A stretch of 64,000 nucleotides of DNA from CADEED01 sp964444835. GTDB lineage: Bacteria > Pseudomonadota > Gammaproteobacteria > Steroidobacterales > Steroidobacteraceae. Below are positions 36,193 through 45,607 of the stretch, piece by piece (the stretch's first letter is position 1; the number at the start of each line of letters is the position of its first letter). The stretch is taken from assembly GCA_964444835.1 (NCBI GenBank), contig CAYUIT010000002.1, positions 124,001 through 188,000 of the forward strand. The letters run 5' to 3'. Below the pieces are notes generated by a model. It saw only the letters and a list, made by a program, of their open reading frames with translations, had not been told where the DNA came from and made no database searches. Made by a program: the position numbers and the translations under genes.

Positions 36193-37296
36193 ATGGTTCA
36201 CGTGAAGGACTCCATTCGTCTTCGGCTCGAGAAAATCAGCGAGCGGTTTGAGGAAGTGGGTCGGCTACTGGCCGATCCCGCGATCATCAACAACCAACGC
36301 CAGTTCCGCGACCTGTCGGTCGAGTATGCACGCCTAACGCCCACGGCGGAGCGGTTTGCGGCTTTTCGCGCGCTGGAGCGCGAACGGGTGGCTGCGCGCG
36401 ATATGTCGCAGGACCCCGATCCGGAAATGCGCGCGATGGGCGCAGAGGAAGTCACGCGGCTCGAAACGGCGCTTGGCACGGCCGAGGACGAGCTCAAGAA
36501 GTTACTGATTCCGAAAGACCCGCGCGATGAGCGCAATATTTTTCTCGAAGTGCGCGCTGGCACCGGCGGAGACGAGGCTGCCATTTTTGCGGGCGACTTG
36601 TATCGCATGTACGCGCGCTTCGCGGAGAGCCGTGGCTTCAGCGTCGAGATCTTGAGCGAAAGCCCTGGCGAGCATGGCGGGTACAAGGAGATCATCGCGC
36701 GGATCGCCGGCACAGGGGCGTTCTCGCTGTTCAAGTTCGAGTCGGGGGCGCATCGCGTACAACGGGTGCCCGCCACCGAAGCACAAGGCCGGATTCATAC
36801 GTCCGCGTGTACCGTCGCCATCCTGCCGGAGCTCGAAGAGGTGGACTCTATCGAACTCAACCCGGCAGATTTACGGATCGATACGTTCCGCGCCTCTGGC
36901 GCCGGCGGCCAGCACGTCAACAAGACCGACTCGGCGGTGCGTATCACGCACCTACCGACCGGCGTCGTCGTTGAATGCCAAGACGAGCGCTCGCAACACA
37001 AAAACCGCTCGCGCGCGCTCGCGTTGTTGAAAGCGCGGCTCGTGGCGGCCGAGCAAGAAAAGCGCGACGCGGCCGAGGCTGCGTCGCGTCGCTTGCAGGT
37101 CGGCACCGGCGATCGGTCCGAGCGCATTCGCACCTATAACTTTCCGCAAGGCCGCGTCACCGATCATCGCATCAACTTGACGCTCTACAAGCTCGCCGAT
37201 GTGATGCAAGGCAAGCTCGACGAGTTGCTCGGCTCGCTGCAGCAGGAGCATCAAGCCGAATTGTTAGCTGAGCAAGAACAGCGAGGTGCAGCCTAA
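36193..37296 (+). CDS. prfA: Peptide chain release factor 1
   Basis: 367 residues. It recognises UAA and UAG and triggers peptide release. The GGQ loop is in SGAGGQHVNKTDSAVRITH; also RAGTGGDEAAIFAGDLYRMY, GAHRVQRVP and the ending DHRINLTLYKL. A GTG three codons downstream is an alternative start. It is divergent from the TPR gene across 47 bases. In many relatives hemA sits here just before prfA and prmC just after; hemA is absent and prmC lies 7 kb away. Confidence 0.95.
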   Translation: MVHVKDSIRLRLEKISERFEEVGRLLADPAIINNQRQFRDLSVEYARLTPTAERFAAFRALERERVAARDMSQDPDPEMRAMGAEEVTRLETALGTAEDELKKLLIPKDPRDERNIFLEVRAGTGGDEAAIFAGDLYRMYARFAESRGFSVEILSESPGEHGGYKEIIARIAGTGAFSLFKFESGAHRVQRVPATEAQGRIHTSACTVAILPELEEVDSIELNPADLRIDTFRASGAGGQHVNKTDSAVRITHLPTGVVVECQDERSQHKNRSRALALLKARLVAAEQEKRDAAEAASRRLQVGTGDRSERIRTYNFPQGRVTDHRINLTLYKLADVMQGKLDELLGSLQQEHQAELLAEQEQRGAA

Positions 37297-37297
37297 C

Positions 37298-38737
37298 ATG
37301 ACGGCGTACGCGCCAAGCCGATTTGGTGGGCTGGCCGCACCGATCCATGCGATCGAGAGTCCGACGGGAATCGACGTTCGGTTGCCCCTCGCGGGGCCCG
37401 GCGCACGAGCGTATGCGTTCATGATCGACTGGGTGATGCGTGCTTCGCTGAGCGGCGCGTGGTTCGTGCTCGCAGCATTCCTCTTCACGGGCGATTTTTC
37501 CTTTCGTATGCCCGACGACGCTGAAACCGCGTGGTTTCTCTTGGTCGTCGTGCCACCTTCGGCCATCTTTTTCCTGTACCACCTCGTGCTCGAGGCTTTA
37601 CTCGCGGGCCGCACGCCAGGCAAGCGGATCGTCGGCATCCGCATCGTCGCGCTGAATGGCAGTGCGCCATCGCTCGGCGCGCTGCTGCTGCGGAACGTGT
37701 TTCGCTTGGTCGACTCGATGCCGTTCTCTTATTCGGTGGGTCTCGCATGCGTGATGTTTTCGCGCGAGCATCGCCGCATCGGCGACTTTGCCGCCGGCAC
37801 ACTCGTGGTCTACGACCGCGGCGGCTCGAAGACACCGGGCAAGCTAGCCTCGGTGGCTGCCGTGCTCGAGCGAATCGCCGCCTATCGCACGGCCGCGCGC
37901 CAGACGGCGCAAGCCCGTACGTCAGCAGCGCCGCTCGCGTTGGCGGAGGTCGAGGCACGTTACGGCGAACTACACGCCAGCATTTATCGGCCCGCTCGTA
38001 ACCCGCTGCGGCTGTTGTGGAGCCTGTTTCGCGATCAGATTCCCGCTGCGCTGCACGCGATGCGCGCGCACTTGCTGTGGGTGACGTTGTGGTTCCTGCT
38101 CAGCGCGCTCGCGGGCGGTTGGCTCGTCCTCGAGTACCCCGACTTGATTCAGTTGTTTGCATCGCCGCAGATGATTGCGACCGTAGAGCGCGGCGAGTTG
38201 TGGACCGACGGTCTGTTGAACGTAGCGCCGTCGTCTGTGTTGTCGATCGAAATCCTCACTAACAACATTGTCGTGGCATTGTTCACATTCGTCGCAGGGT
38301 TTCTCTTTGGCCTCGGCACGCTATACATCGTCGGCACGAACGGCCTCATGCTCGGCGCGGTTTTCGCCTTCACCTCCCAGCATGGGCTCGACCATCGCCT
38401 GTTCGAATTCGTGGTAGCGCATGGCTGTGTCGAATTGTCGTGCATTTGCATTGCCGGTGCGGCGGGTGCCTATGCCGGCGAGGCGCTCGCGCGCCCGGGC
38501 GAGACCCAGCGCAGCGTCGCATTCGCCGCTGCGTGCGCCGCCGCGGGCAAGGTGTTGCTCGCCGTCACGGCACTGCTGCTCCTCTGCGGCTTCATTGAGG
38601 GCTACATCTCGCCCGATCCCGATGTGCCATTGAGCGCTCGGATCATCATCGGGGTCGGCTACTTCTTGCTCATGGTTGGGCTGTTACGCGGCGATCTCTT
38701 GGGCCGCAGTCGCAATCGCGAGCCCGTGCCCGTCTAG
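37298..38737 (+). CDS. RDD-domain / stage II sporulation protein M-like fusion membrane protein
   Basis: 479 residues. N-terminal RDD domain (about 15-175) has paired helices and the family pattern LVLEALLAGRTPGKRIVGIRIV with RRIGDFAAGTLVVYDR. A basic linker leads to a SpoIIM-like domain (about 240-470) with FRDQIPAALHAM, SIEILTNNIVVALFTFVAGF, YIVGTNGLMLG and VAHGCVELSCICIAGAAG. Fusion of these two usually separate proteins is itself notable. One base after the prfA stop, and convergent with the DUF58-MoxR operon, which commonly has RDD and SpoIIM-like partners; it is likely part of the same system. Function is unknown. Confidence 0.85.
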   Translation: MTAYAPSRFGGLAAPIHAIESPTGIDVRLPLAGPGARAYAFMIDWVMRASLSGAWFVLAAFLFTGDFSFRMPDDAETAWFLLVVVPPSAIFFLYHLVLEALLAGRTPGKRIVGIRIVALNGSAPSLGALLLRNVFRLVDSMPFSYSVGLACVMFSREHRRIGDFAAGTLVVYDRGGSKTPGKLASVAAVLERIAAYRTAARQTAQARTSAAPLALAEVEARYGELHASIYRPARNPLRLLWSLFRDQIPAALHAMRAHLLWVTLWFLLSALAGGWLVLEYPDLIQLFASPQMIATVERGELWTDGLLNVAPSSVLSIEILTNNIVVALFTFVAGFLFGLGTLYIVGTNGLMLGAVFAFTSQHGLDHRLFEFVVAHGCVELSCICIAGAAGAYAGEALARPGETQRSVAFAAACAAAGKVLLAVTALLLLCGFIEGYISPDPDVPLSARIIIGVGYFLLMVGLLRGDLLGRSRNREPVPV

Positions 38738-38752
38738 CCCACAACGCGCACG

Positions 38753-40051
38753 TCAGACGTGCCGCAGCCGCCGCTGTGTTAGATACGCCTGCAGCACGCG
38801 TGACTCGAGCTGCGCCTCAGCGGCCGATAAGACCAATGCGCCGCGGTCTCGCAATTGGCTCGCTTGGCTCGCGATGGCTGCGGTGCGTTCGAGCGCCGCG
38901 ATCGTAATCCACGGATCTTGGGCGCTCCGCGGCGCTCGCTCGGCCAGCTCGACGAGCTCACGCGGCTCCACGTTGGCCACGATGACAAAGTGCTTGGTGC
39001 GCAGCGACTTGACCGCACGCAGTAATTCGTCGGCGGTGTCGGGCTCAGCGTAGTCGCATAGCCAAATGATGAGCGCCCGCGAGCGCACCATGCGCTGCAC
39101 CTCCGCAGCGGCGACTAGCGGGTGCGACTCCGCACGTTCGGTGCGCATACGCTCGAGCGCTGTGCGCAGTTCCCGAACGCCGATTGTGCCGCGTCGCGGC
39201 ACAACACGGGCCAACACACGATCCGCGTATGCCACGACGCCCACGCGATCGTCGAGGCGCACGGCATGCTCAGCGAACCGTGCCGCCACATTGGCGTACA
39301 TGCCGAGACGATCGAGCTGGCCTGCGCGTACCCGCGAAGCACGCCCCGCATCGAGCACCACCACAATCTCGAGGTGCTGGTCCTCCGTGAAATCGCGCGC
39401 CACCCAGGAGCCGCGACGCGCACTCGCCTTCCAGTCGATTCGCGACAGCGGATCGCCCGGCATGTACTCGCGCAACTGGAACAGCTCACTCCCCAGCCCT
39501 GCTCGGCGACGCGCCGCCTCACCGGTCACGTTGCCCGGCATCGCGCGCGCCTGAACACCCAGGGTATCGGGTGCGACGCTCAATGGCGCCCGTAACGCGA
39601 GCGGCGTGTGCCACCAAGCGAGCCGCAAGCGGCCTAACAACCGCGCAGGTGGCGCAGGAATATCAGCAGGCCCGAGTCGCACGGGCTCCACGAGCCAATG
39701 CTCTTGCGCTGTGCTGCCCGCTGGAATCGTCAGGCGAGCCACTGGCGTGTCGCCGGCTAGCGCGACTGGCAAGCAGCGCGCATACTCGATCGTGGCGGCG
39801 CGCCCGTTCGCCTCGCGCACGATAAACTCCAACGCGCTACTGCGACCTAACAAGAGCTTGCGTTCGGCTTGGATTACCGCCTCAAGCCGATAGCGCGTGC
39901 GCCACCAAGACTCCCACGCCAGACCCAGCAACAGCACGCCGGCCGGCCACGCCCAAGCATAGGCGAGTCCGGAGTCGCTCGACCAAATGCCCGCGATTGC
40001 CATGAACGCCGTCAAGGCGATCAAGAAATAGGCGCGCTCAGCCAGATGCAT
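38753..40051 (-). CDS. DUF58 protein of a MoxR cluster
   Basis: 432 residues. Two N-terminal transmembrane helices, a beta-rich region, then the DUF58 signature ELFQLREYMPGDPLSRIDWK followed by ASARRGSWVARDF, and a vWA-like fold (IVVVLDAGRAS, ALIIWLCDYAEPD). DUF58 proteins sit beside MoxR ATPases, which are thought to remodel or activate partners with metal-binding vWA-type domains. Last gene of the five-gene operon, three bases after moxR. Confidence 0.88.
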   Translation of the reverse strand: MHLAERAYFLIALTAFMAIAGIWSSDSGLAYAWAWPAGVLLLGLAWESWWRTRYRLEAVIQAERKLLLGRSSALEFIVREANGRAATIEYARCLPVALAGDTPVARLTIPAGSTAQEHWLVEPVRLGPADIPAPPARLLGRLRLAWWHTPLALRAPLSVAPDTLGVQARAMPGNVTGEAARRRAGLGSELFQLREYMPGDPLSRIDWKASARRGSWVARDFTEDQHLEIVVVLDAGRASRVRAGQLDRLGMYANVAARFAEHAVRLDDRVGVVAYADRVLARVVPRRGTIGVRELRTALERMRTERAESHPLVAAAEVQRMVRSRALIIWLCDYAEPDTADELLRAVKSLRTKHFVIVANVEPRELVELAERAPRSAQDPWITIAALERTAAIASQASQLRDRGALVLSAAEAQLESRVLQAYLTQRRLRHV

Positions 40052-40054
40052 GCG

Positions 40055-41005
40055 TCAGCGCGGGACGGCAACCGCGTTCAGCAAAGACTGTACGACACCG
40101 ATGTCGGTATCACCCTCGAGCGCGGCCTCGGGCTGCAAAACCAAGCGATGCGGCATGACGAGCAGGGCCACTTGTTTGATGTCGTCGGGTGCCACGAACG
40201 CGGCTCGCCGCATGCCTGCTGCGACGCGGGCCGCACGCACGAGCGCAATGGCGCCGCGCGTGGACAGTCCGAGCTGCACGCGCGGATGCACACGCGAGCG
40301 CTGCACTAACTCAAGGGCGTAGTCGAGCAGCGCGTCACTGACATGAATCTGCTCCGCTTCGAGGCGCGCCGCCGCTAACAATTCGGCGCTAACCACATTC
40401 ACCGCGTGAGCGTCGCGCGGCTGGGCGCGAATCTCGGCCCCGTAGCGCGCCAGGATTTGCTGCTCGACAGCGCGCTCCGGATAGCCCACTTCGATCCGCA
40501 ACATGAAGCGATCGAGCTGCGATTCTGGCAGCGGATAGGTGCCTTCGAATTCGTGCGGATTCTGCGTGGCGACAACCAAGAAATTCTCGGGAAGCGGCCA
40601 CACTTCCCGCTCACTACTTACTTGGCGCTCTTCCATCGCTTCCAGCAACGCCGATTGCGTCTTGGGGCCAGCGCGATTGATTTCATCGACGAGCAACACG
40701 TCGGCGAACACGGGTCCGCGACGGAACACAAACTCACGCCGCGAATCGTCGTACACGTGCACACCAATGATGTCGCTCGGCATCAAGTCAGCCGTGCCTT
40801 GAATGCGCTTGAAGTCGCCGCCGAGCGAGCGCGCCAGAGTCTTCGCGACGAGTGTCTTGCCCAGCCCGGGGGCACCTTGGACGAGCACATGACCACGCGC
40901 GACCAGCGCGATGACGAGTGCGCGAGTCGTCGCGTCACCTCCGATCACGACTCGACCGAGCTCGCGCTGGATCGCTGCCTCGAAATCTGCAATCACGCCC
41001 GTCAT
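40055..41005 (-). CDS. MoxR-family AAA+ ATPase
   Basis: 316 residues from ATG 41005, with AAGGTGAG upstream; the frame stays open 39 codons further inside the DUF4350 gene. Walker A GAPGLGKTLVAK, the MoxR pattern RIQGTADLMPSDIIG, Walker B ADVLLVDEINRAGPKTQSALLEAM, sensor 1 VVATQNPHEFEGTYPLPE and the lid segment LGLSTRGAIALVRAA. It is a chaperone-like ATPase, probably cytoplasmic and acting on the DUF58 protein or the membrane components. Overlaps DUF4350 by 4 bases. Confidence 0.93.
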   Translation of the reverse strand: MTGVIADFEAAIQRELGRVVIGGDATTRALVIALVARGHVLVQGAPGLGKTLVAKTLARSLGGDFKRIQGTADLMPSDIIGVHVYDDSRREFVFRRGPVFADVLLVDEINRAGPKTQSALLEAMEERQVSSEREVWPLPENFLVVATQNPHEFEGTYPLPESQLDRFMLRIEVGYPERAVEQQILARYGAEIRAQPRDAHAVNVVSAELLAAARLEAEQIHVSDALLDYALELVQRSRVHPRVQLGLSTRGAIALVRAARVAAGMRRAAFVAPDDIKQVALLVMPHRLVLQPEAALEGDTDIGVVQSLLNAVAVPR

Positions 41006-42372
41006 GTTTGTTCGCTCACCTTCGCGTTGGGAAATTCGGCTCTCTGCTGCCGCACTCGAGCCAAAGTAGCATGCAGCGGCAGCAGCGGCACGCGTCTTCC
41101 TGCCAACGCTGCGGCATGCCAAGCCTGGAGTTTCTGCACATCATCGGTGTTGACACGCGGATCCGCAGCGACGTCGGCCCAAGGGGCCACAGCCGATGCA
41201 TCGCTCGCGCTGCCCCGACCGCGGACGTCTTGCAAGAAACGCGATAGCAAATGCAGCGCAGCCACGTGCGAATGCAAATGCCGCGCGAGCAAACCACCCG
41301 CCGCTTGCACGAGCGCGACTTCGTCTGGCCCGGCATCCGTCGCACGCGTCGCCCGCAATCGCGTTCCGCCGAGCACCCACACGAACCAGAGCGCCACCAG
41401 TACGGCCAATGTCCAATGCAACCGAGAATCCCGCCAGAAGCGTTCGGGCTCATAACTGGCGGACAAGCCTTGGCGCAGATCGTCGAACAGCACGGCCCCG
41501 TCTGCCGATACGGCGTACGCCACAATGTTCGAGAGCAAGCGCGCATTGTCGGCTTCGCCGAGCGCGCGATTTGCGAACAGCGAAGCCGTGGTCGACACCA
41601 TGATGCGACCCGCGCCGTGACTACGGACAAACAGCGTGCCCTCGCCGTCCTCGGTGTCGAGACCTGCGAGCGTGAAGGCGAAATCATCGAGCGGCACTTG
41701 CAAGGCCCAAGGCTCAGCGTCGGTGGTCGATTTCGCGACGAGTCGCGCAATGCCCGCCGACAAAGGGTGCGCGCCCCGCGGTGCAATCTCGAGGGTTTGC
41801 CACTCCGGCTGCGACAAACCGCGCAAGGTATCGGCGAGCGACGCGTCGTCGTCAGTCGCTTCGGCGCGCGCGGCTGCTGCGCTCGCTGCTTCGATTGCGC
41901 CTTGCGCCGCCTCATCGGCCGCGTCTTGCACGGCCAGATTGCGGAACTCGAGACTCGTGAGAAGCGACAAATCACCACTCGCGAAATCCTTACCTGCGCC
42001 GGCCCAATCGGGCGAGTCCGTCAAGGCGGCGAGCACCAGCATCGTGTTACCGGCGCGTACCCAGCGATCGAGTGGTAACAACTCCTCGGTGCGAAAACGA
42101 TCGACAGTCGGCAGCGTCACGATCAAGAGATTGCCGCGGCTGGAGTCGTTAGCATCGGCCAGCTTTCCATAACGCTCACGCCACGACACGACGCGCACGC
42201 CACTACGCTCGAGCCACGCCTTGGCGGCCGCATAACCGTTGCCGCGTAACTCGACCGATGTCGGACGCGGTGTCGTGTCCTCGGCGAGTCGTCCGGGCGA
42301 GCCGATGAACAGCAGGTAGAACAGCGCGAGCGCACCCAGCGCGAGCACAGCTGACCAGGCGCGCTCTTTCAC
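41002..42372 (-). CDS. DUF4350-type membrane protein of the MoxR cluster
   Basis: 456 residues. N-terminal helix (AWSAVLALGALALFYLLFIG), an extracytoplasmic region with the GATase-like pattern of DUF4350 (GYAAAKAWLERSGVRV, LLIVTLP, LDRWVRAGNTMLVLA, GAGRIMVSTTASLFANRAL), then a second helix (LHWTLAVLVALWFVWVLGG) and a cytoplasmic tail with HLHSHVAALHLLSRFLQDV. Overlaps both neighbours by 4 bases. The role within the cluster is unknown. Confidence 0.8.
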   Translation of the reverse strand: MKERAWSAVLALGALALFYLLFIGSPGRLAEDTTPRPTSVELRGNGYAAAKAWLERSGVRVVSWRERYGKLADANDSSRGNLLIVTLPTVDRFRTEELLPLDRWVRAGNTMLVLAALTDSPDWAGAGKDFASGDLSLLTSLEFRNLAVQDAADEAAQGAIEAASAAAARAEATDDDASLADTLRGLSQPEWQTLEIAPRGAHPLSAGIARLVAKSTTDAEPWALQVPLDDFAFTLAGLDTEDGEGTLFVRSHGAGRIMVSTTASLFANRALGEADNARLLSNIVAYAVSADGAVLFDDLRQGLSASYEPERFWRDSRLHWTLAVLVALWFVWVLGGTRLRATRATDAGPDEVALVQAAGGLLARHLHSHVAALHLLSRFLQDVRGRGSASDASAVAPWADVAADPRVNTDDVQKLQAWHAAALAGRRVPLLPLHATLARVRQQRAEFPNAKVSEQT

Positions 42373-43361
42373 GCGGCCCCCTGCGCGGACGGCGCACCGC
42401 GCGCGCGTTTCGTCACGGCCATCAAGACTTCATTCGCGGCTTGAGTCGTTAGCTGCAATTCGGCGTCGGACACACCGCGTTCGCCGTAGCGAATCTCATC
42501 GGCCGTCTGCGTAAGCCGTGCCATCGCGCCGTCGGTGGCTGGGGCCGCGGCGGCCAAATAAGCGCGCAACTCCGACGCTGTCATGGCGGGCGTCGGCACC
42601 GTTGTGCGCTCCGAACGCCACAACTCCGCGAGCCACCGCAAATACAATCCTGGCCGATCGGCTAGTGGTGCGCGCGCAATATCGGCCACCGACAGTGGCC
42701 GCTCACGCACCAATGCGTCCGGCGCGGCGGAGCGCCGCGGTCGGCCACGTCCGCCAATCAAACCGGCCGCGCGGAGCTCTTGAATGACGACGAATACCGC
42801 AAAACCGATGAGCACAGCGTACCCGAGATACGTGAGCACGCGCGCCACGGTATCGCCCACGTCCAGTGGACCAAACATGCGCCGCAAGAAACCCTCGTCG
42901 TCGCTATCTTCGGCACGCTTGAAAACGTTACGCAACCATCGCTTGAGACGCTCCCACCGCGAGCTACGATCGTCGACGACGGCCCCCACCTCCGCGAGCG
43001 TTTGCGCCACTTTCTGTGGATTTGGCGGCGGCCGCATCGGCCGCACGGTTTCGCGCTCGGTCACGAGCGCCACGAGAGCAGCCAAGCCATCGCGGGACAA
43101 CGCACCACTGCGCTCGCGCCAATTCGGCGGCAACAGCGCACTCCAAGATGCGCTGTCGAGCGCGGCGGGTAAGTCGGGGCAGCGCGCGATCACCCGCTCG
43201 TAACCAATATCCGCGATTGGATCGAGAAGCCGGATGCACTGCCGCACCGTCTGCAGCCCTCGCGCGTCTTGACTGGCGTCTTGCGCGCTCGCGGGACTCA
43301 CCATGCCCGCTATACAAACGGCGGCCGCCAGCGTTGTTAGGAAACGCAGCACACGCCTCAC
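42369..43361 (-). CDS. DUF4129-type membrane protein of the MoxR cluster
   Basis: 330 residues. Sec signal peptide (AAAVCIAGMVSPASAQ), an exported region with two or three Cys (VRQCIRLLDP, VIARCPDLP), one transmembrane helix (YLGYAVLIGFAVFVVIQEL) and a C-terminal domain with RPGLYLRWLAELWRSERTTVPTPAMTASEL split by the usual DUF4129 pattern. Overlaps its neighbours by 4 bases on each side, so strict co-expression with moxR is likely. Confidence 0.75.
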   Translation of the reverse strand: MRRVLRFLTTLAAAVCIAGMVSPASAQDASQDARGLQTVRQCIRLLDPIADIGYERVIARCPDLPAALDSASWSALLPPNWRERSGALSRDGLAALVALVTERETVRPMRPPPNPQKVAQTLAEVGAVVDDRSSRWERLKRWLRNVFKRAEDSDDEGFLRRMFGPLDVGDTVARVLTYLGYAVLIGFAVFVVIQELRAAGLIGGRGRPRRSAAPDALVRERPLSVADIARAPLADRPGLYLRWLAELWRSERTTVPTPAMTASELRAYLAAAAPATDGAMARLTQTADEIRYGERGVSDAELQLTTQAANEVLMAVTKRARGAPSAQGAA

Positions 43362-44173
43362 ACGGGCCCTGCCGCCACGCGTTGGCGAATCGCAAGGTCC
43401 TCCGCCGCGACAATCACGAGCGCTGTCGCGAAGGGTAAGCCCACCGCGCCTGCTAACACCGCGACGACGGCATTGAGTGCGAGCAGCACCGCCACGTCAG
43501 CAGCCGGTGTGAGCACCGCCAACACGATGGCGATGACGAAATAGAACACGGCAATCGTCATGACCGTCACGAGGAACATCGCTGTGAGGCGCCAGACCTG
43601 TCGCCGCGTGACGCGAAAACTCCCCACCACCGACGGCCACGCACCGTGCCCGGCGCACCAGTACAAATACGGCGCGAGCGAAACGCGCAAACCAAACCAC
43701 AGCAGCGGCCCGAGCGCGACGAACAACACCGGCGCCGGCAGGATCGCTTCGCTGAATGCGGCGATCAAACCACCCAACAATGCGAGATAGGCCAGCATCA
43801 AAAGCACGGCGCCTGGCAAGCGCCGCAACGTGTCGCGCGCCTCACGCTTGAAATTCGTGACCTCGAGACGCGCGATGATGGACTGCCGATACTGCACCCA
43901 TCCCAGCATCCACACGCTAAACACCGCGGACAGGAGATAAATCGTCCACCAGCCCCACCCCTTGTCGATGAAGGGTGTCATCGAGCCCCCGCTCACGGAA
44001 TCGTAGAAGGTCGGTGCTTGTGCCACGATCACCGAGGCGGCCGACAAGGGGAGACACTTGAGCCACGAGACTCGGAACAGCCGAAAGCCGGCGTCGAGCA
44101 CTTCACCGATGAGTTGGGGCCGCGTCGGCGGGATCAGGCCGACCCCGGCGGCCGCTATCGTTTCCATGCGCAT
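43358..44173 (-). CDS. Multi-pass membrane protein heading the MoxR operon
   Basis: 271 residues with about six hydrophobic helices. The start is taken at ATG 44173 (MRMETIAAAG); METI at 44167 is also possible. The frame continues far into antisense prmC and is not real there. The opening PQLIGEVLDAGFRLFRVSWLK resembles the cytoplasmic start of YciC/GDPD-membrane-domain proteins, but I cannot assign the family firmly. First gene of the operon with DUF4129, DUF4350, MoxR and DUF58. Start lies 31 bases from the divergent prmC, so both promoters overlap. Confidence 0.75.
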   Translation of the reverse strand: MRMETIAAAGVGLIPPTRPQLIGEVLDAGFRLFRVSWLKCLPLSAASVIVAQAPTFYDSVSGGSMTPFIDKGWGWWTIYLLSAVFSVWMLGWVQYRQSIIARLEVTNFKREARDTLRRLPGAVLLMLAYLALLGGLIAAFSEAILPAPVLFVALGPLLWFGLRVSLAPYLYWCAGHGAWPSVVGSFRVTRRQVWRLTAMFLVTVMTIAVFYFVIAIVLAVLTPAADVAVLLALNAVVAVLAGAVGLPFATALVIVAAEDLAIRQRVAAGPV

Positions 44174-44204
44174 GACTCTAGCAGACGGCATAATCACGCG
44201 CCCC

Positions 44205-45068
44205 ATGTCGACCCTGCCCGCCATGCCTTTTGCCCCGGAGTTTTCGCGCGCGGCAGCACTCCAGCGCGCAGCGCAACGGCTCGGTACCGCAGCCGAGCGC
44301 GACGCCGCTCGTCTGCTGGCACACGTGCTCGACCTCGATCGCGCACAGTTACTGGCGGCGCTCGAAGCACCGTTGTCGCCGGCAGACGCCGCGCACTTCG
44401 CGGCGCTTGTCGAGCGGCGCGCGCAGGGCGAGCCACTCGCGTATCTCACTGGCCGACGCGAATTCTGGTCGTTGATGTTGCGCGTCACGCCGGCGGTCCT
44501 CGTGCCCCGTCCCGAGACGGAACTGGTGGTGGAGCGGGCGCTCGCGCTGTGCACGGCCACGCGCGCGGACGTACTCGATCTCGGTACTGGTTCCGGCGCG
44601 ATCGCATTAGCTCTTGCAACCGAGCGACCCGCTTGGCGCTTAGTGGCCACAGACCGGAGCGAAGCGGCGCTCGAAGTGGCGCGCGCGAATGCGAGCGCCC
44701 TCGACTGTTCGAACGTGCAGTTCGCTGCCGGCGAGTGGTTAGCTGCGGTCGAGCACTCGCGCCGGTTCGAGCTGATCGTGAGTAACCCGCCCTACGTCGC
44801 GCCGCATGACCCGGCGCTCGCGTCCGATGGTTTGCGTTACGAGCCACCGACCGCGCTCGTCGCGCCTGGCGAAGGACTCGACGACTTGCGCACGATCGTG
44901 GCGCAGGCACCCGAGCATCTGGCCACGGGTGCCTGGCTCATTCTGGAACACGGGGCGATGCAAGGCCCCGCCGTACGCGACTTGCTTGTCGCCCGAGGTT
45001 TCGTTCACGTACGCTCGCACCTCGATCTGGCGGGCCATGAACGCGTCACCGAAGGCGCGTGGCCTTGA
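44205..45068 (+). CDS. prmC: Release factor glutamine methyltransferase
   Basis: 287 residues from ATG 44205; ATG 44223 is a possible alternative and the frame is open further upstream. N-terminal helical domain (RLLAHVLDLDRAQLLAAL) and the SAM fold VLDLGTGSGAIALALA with the catalytic VSNPPYVAPHDP. It methylates the GGQ glutamine of release factors 1 and 2. It normally follows prfA directly; here the MoxR cluster separates the two by 7 kb. Confidence 0.95.
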   Translation: MSTLPAMPFAPEFSRAAALQRAAQRLGTAAERDAARLLAHVLDLDRAQLLAALEAPLSPADAAHFAALVERRAQGEPLAYLTGRREFWSLMLRVTPAVLVPRPETELVVERALALCTATRADVLDLGTGSGAIALALATERPAWRLVATDRSEAALEVARANASALDCSNVQFAAGEWLAAVEHSRRFELIVSNPPYVAPHDPALASDGLRYEPPTALVAPGEGLDDLRTIVAQAPEHLATGAWLILEHGAMQGPAVRDLLVARGFVHVRSHLDLAGHERVTEGAWP

Positions 45069-45109
45069 AGTGCAATTCTCTCCTCACGTCACCGATTGGA
45101 ACCTAAGAC

Positions 45110-45595
45110 ATGATTCGATTCGAAACCTCGCTCGGCGCATTCACCATTGAATTGTTCGACAAGGATGCGCCGATTTCGAGCGCCAACTTCTCGCAGTATG
45201 TCGACGAGCAATTCTTCGACGGCACGATTTTTCATCGCGTCATTCCCGGGTTCGTCATTCAAGGCGGCGGCATGTTGCCCGGCTTGCAGCAAAAGAAGAC
45301 CCGCGCCGCGATCAAGAACGAGGCGAAGAATGGCTTGAAGAATCTCCGCGGTACGCTTTCGATGGCGCGTACGAACGTGGTCGACAGCGCAACCTCGCAG
45401 TTCTTCGTCAACCTGGTCGATAACGCGTTTCTCGATCACCAAGGCGAGCGCAACTATGGCTACGCCGTGTTCGGCAAGGTAGTCGAAGGGATGGATGTCA
45501 TCGACAAGATTGCCGCCGTACGCACCGCCAACTCACGCGGTCACCAAGATGTGCCGGTCGAAGACGTCGTCGTCTCGAGTGCGCGGCACACCTAA
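45110..45595 (+). CDS. ppiB: Cyclophilin-type peptidyl-prolyl isomerase
   Basis: 161 residues, cytoplasmic size with no signal peptide. Cyclophilin motifs: FDGTIFHRVIPGFVIQGGGM (substrate-site Phe and Arg), GTLSMARTNVVDSATSQFFV, and YAVFGKVVEGMDVIDKIAAV. It accelerates proline isomerisation during folding. It lies 42 bases after prmC and 13 bases before mtgA and is probably co-transcribed with one or both. ppiB rather than ppiA because it is not exported. Confidence 0.93.
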   Translation: MIRFETSLGAFTIELFDKDAPISSANFSQYVDEQFFDGTIFHRVIPGFVIQGGGMLPGLQQKKTRAAIKNEAKNGLKNLRGTLSMARTNVVDSATSQFFVNLVDNAFLDHQGERNYGYAVFGKVVEGMDVIDKIAAVRTANSRGHQDVPVEDVVVSSARHT

Positions 45596-45607
45596 CGCAC
45601 GGCGTCG

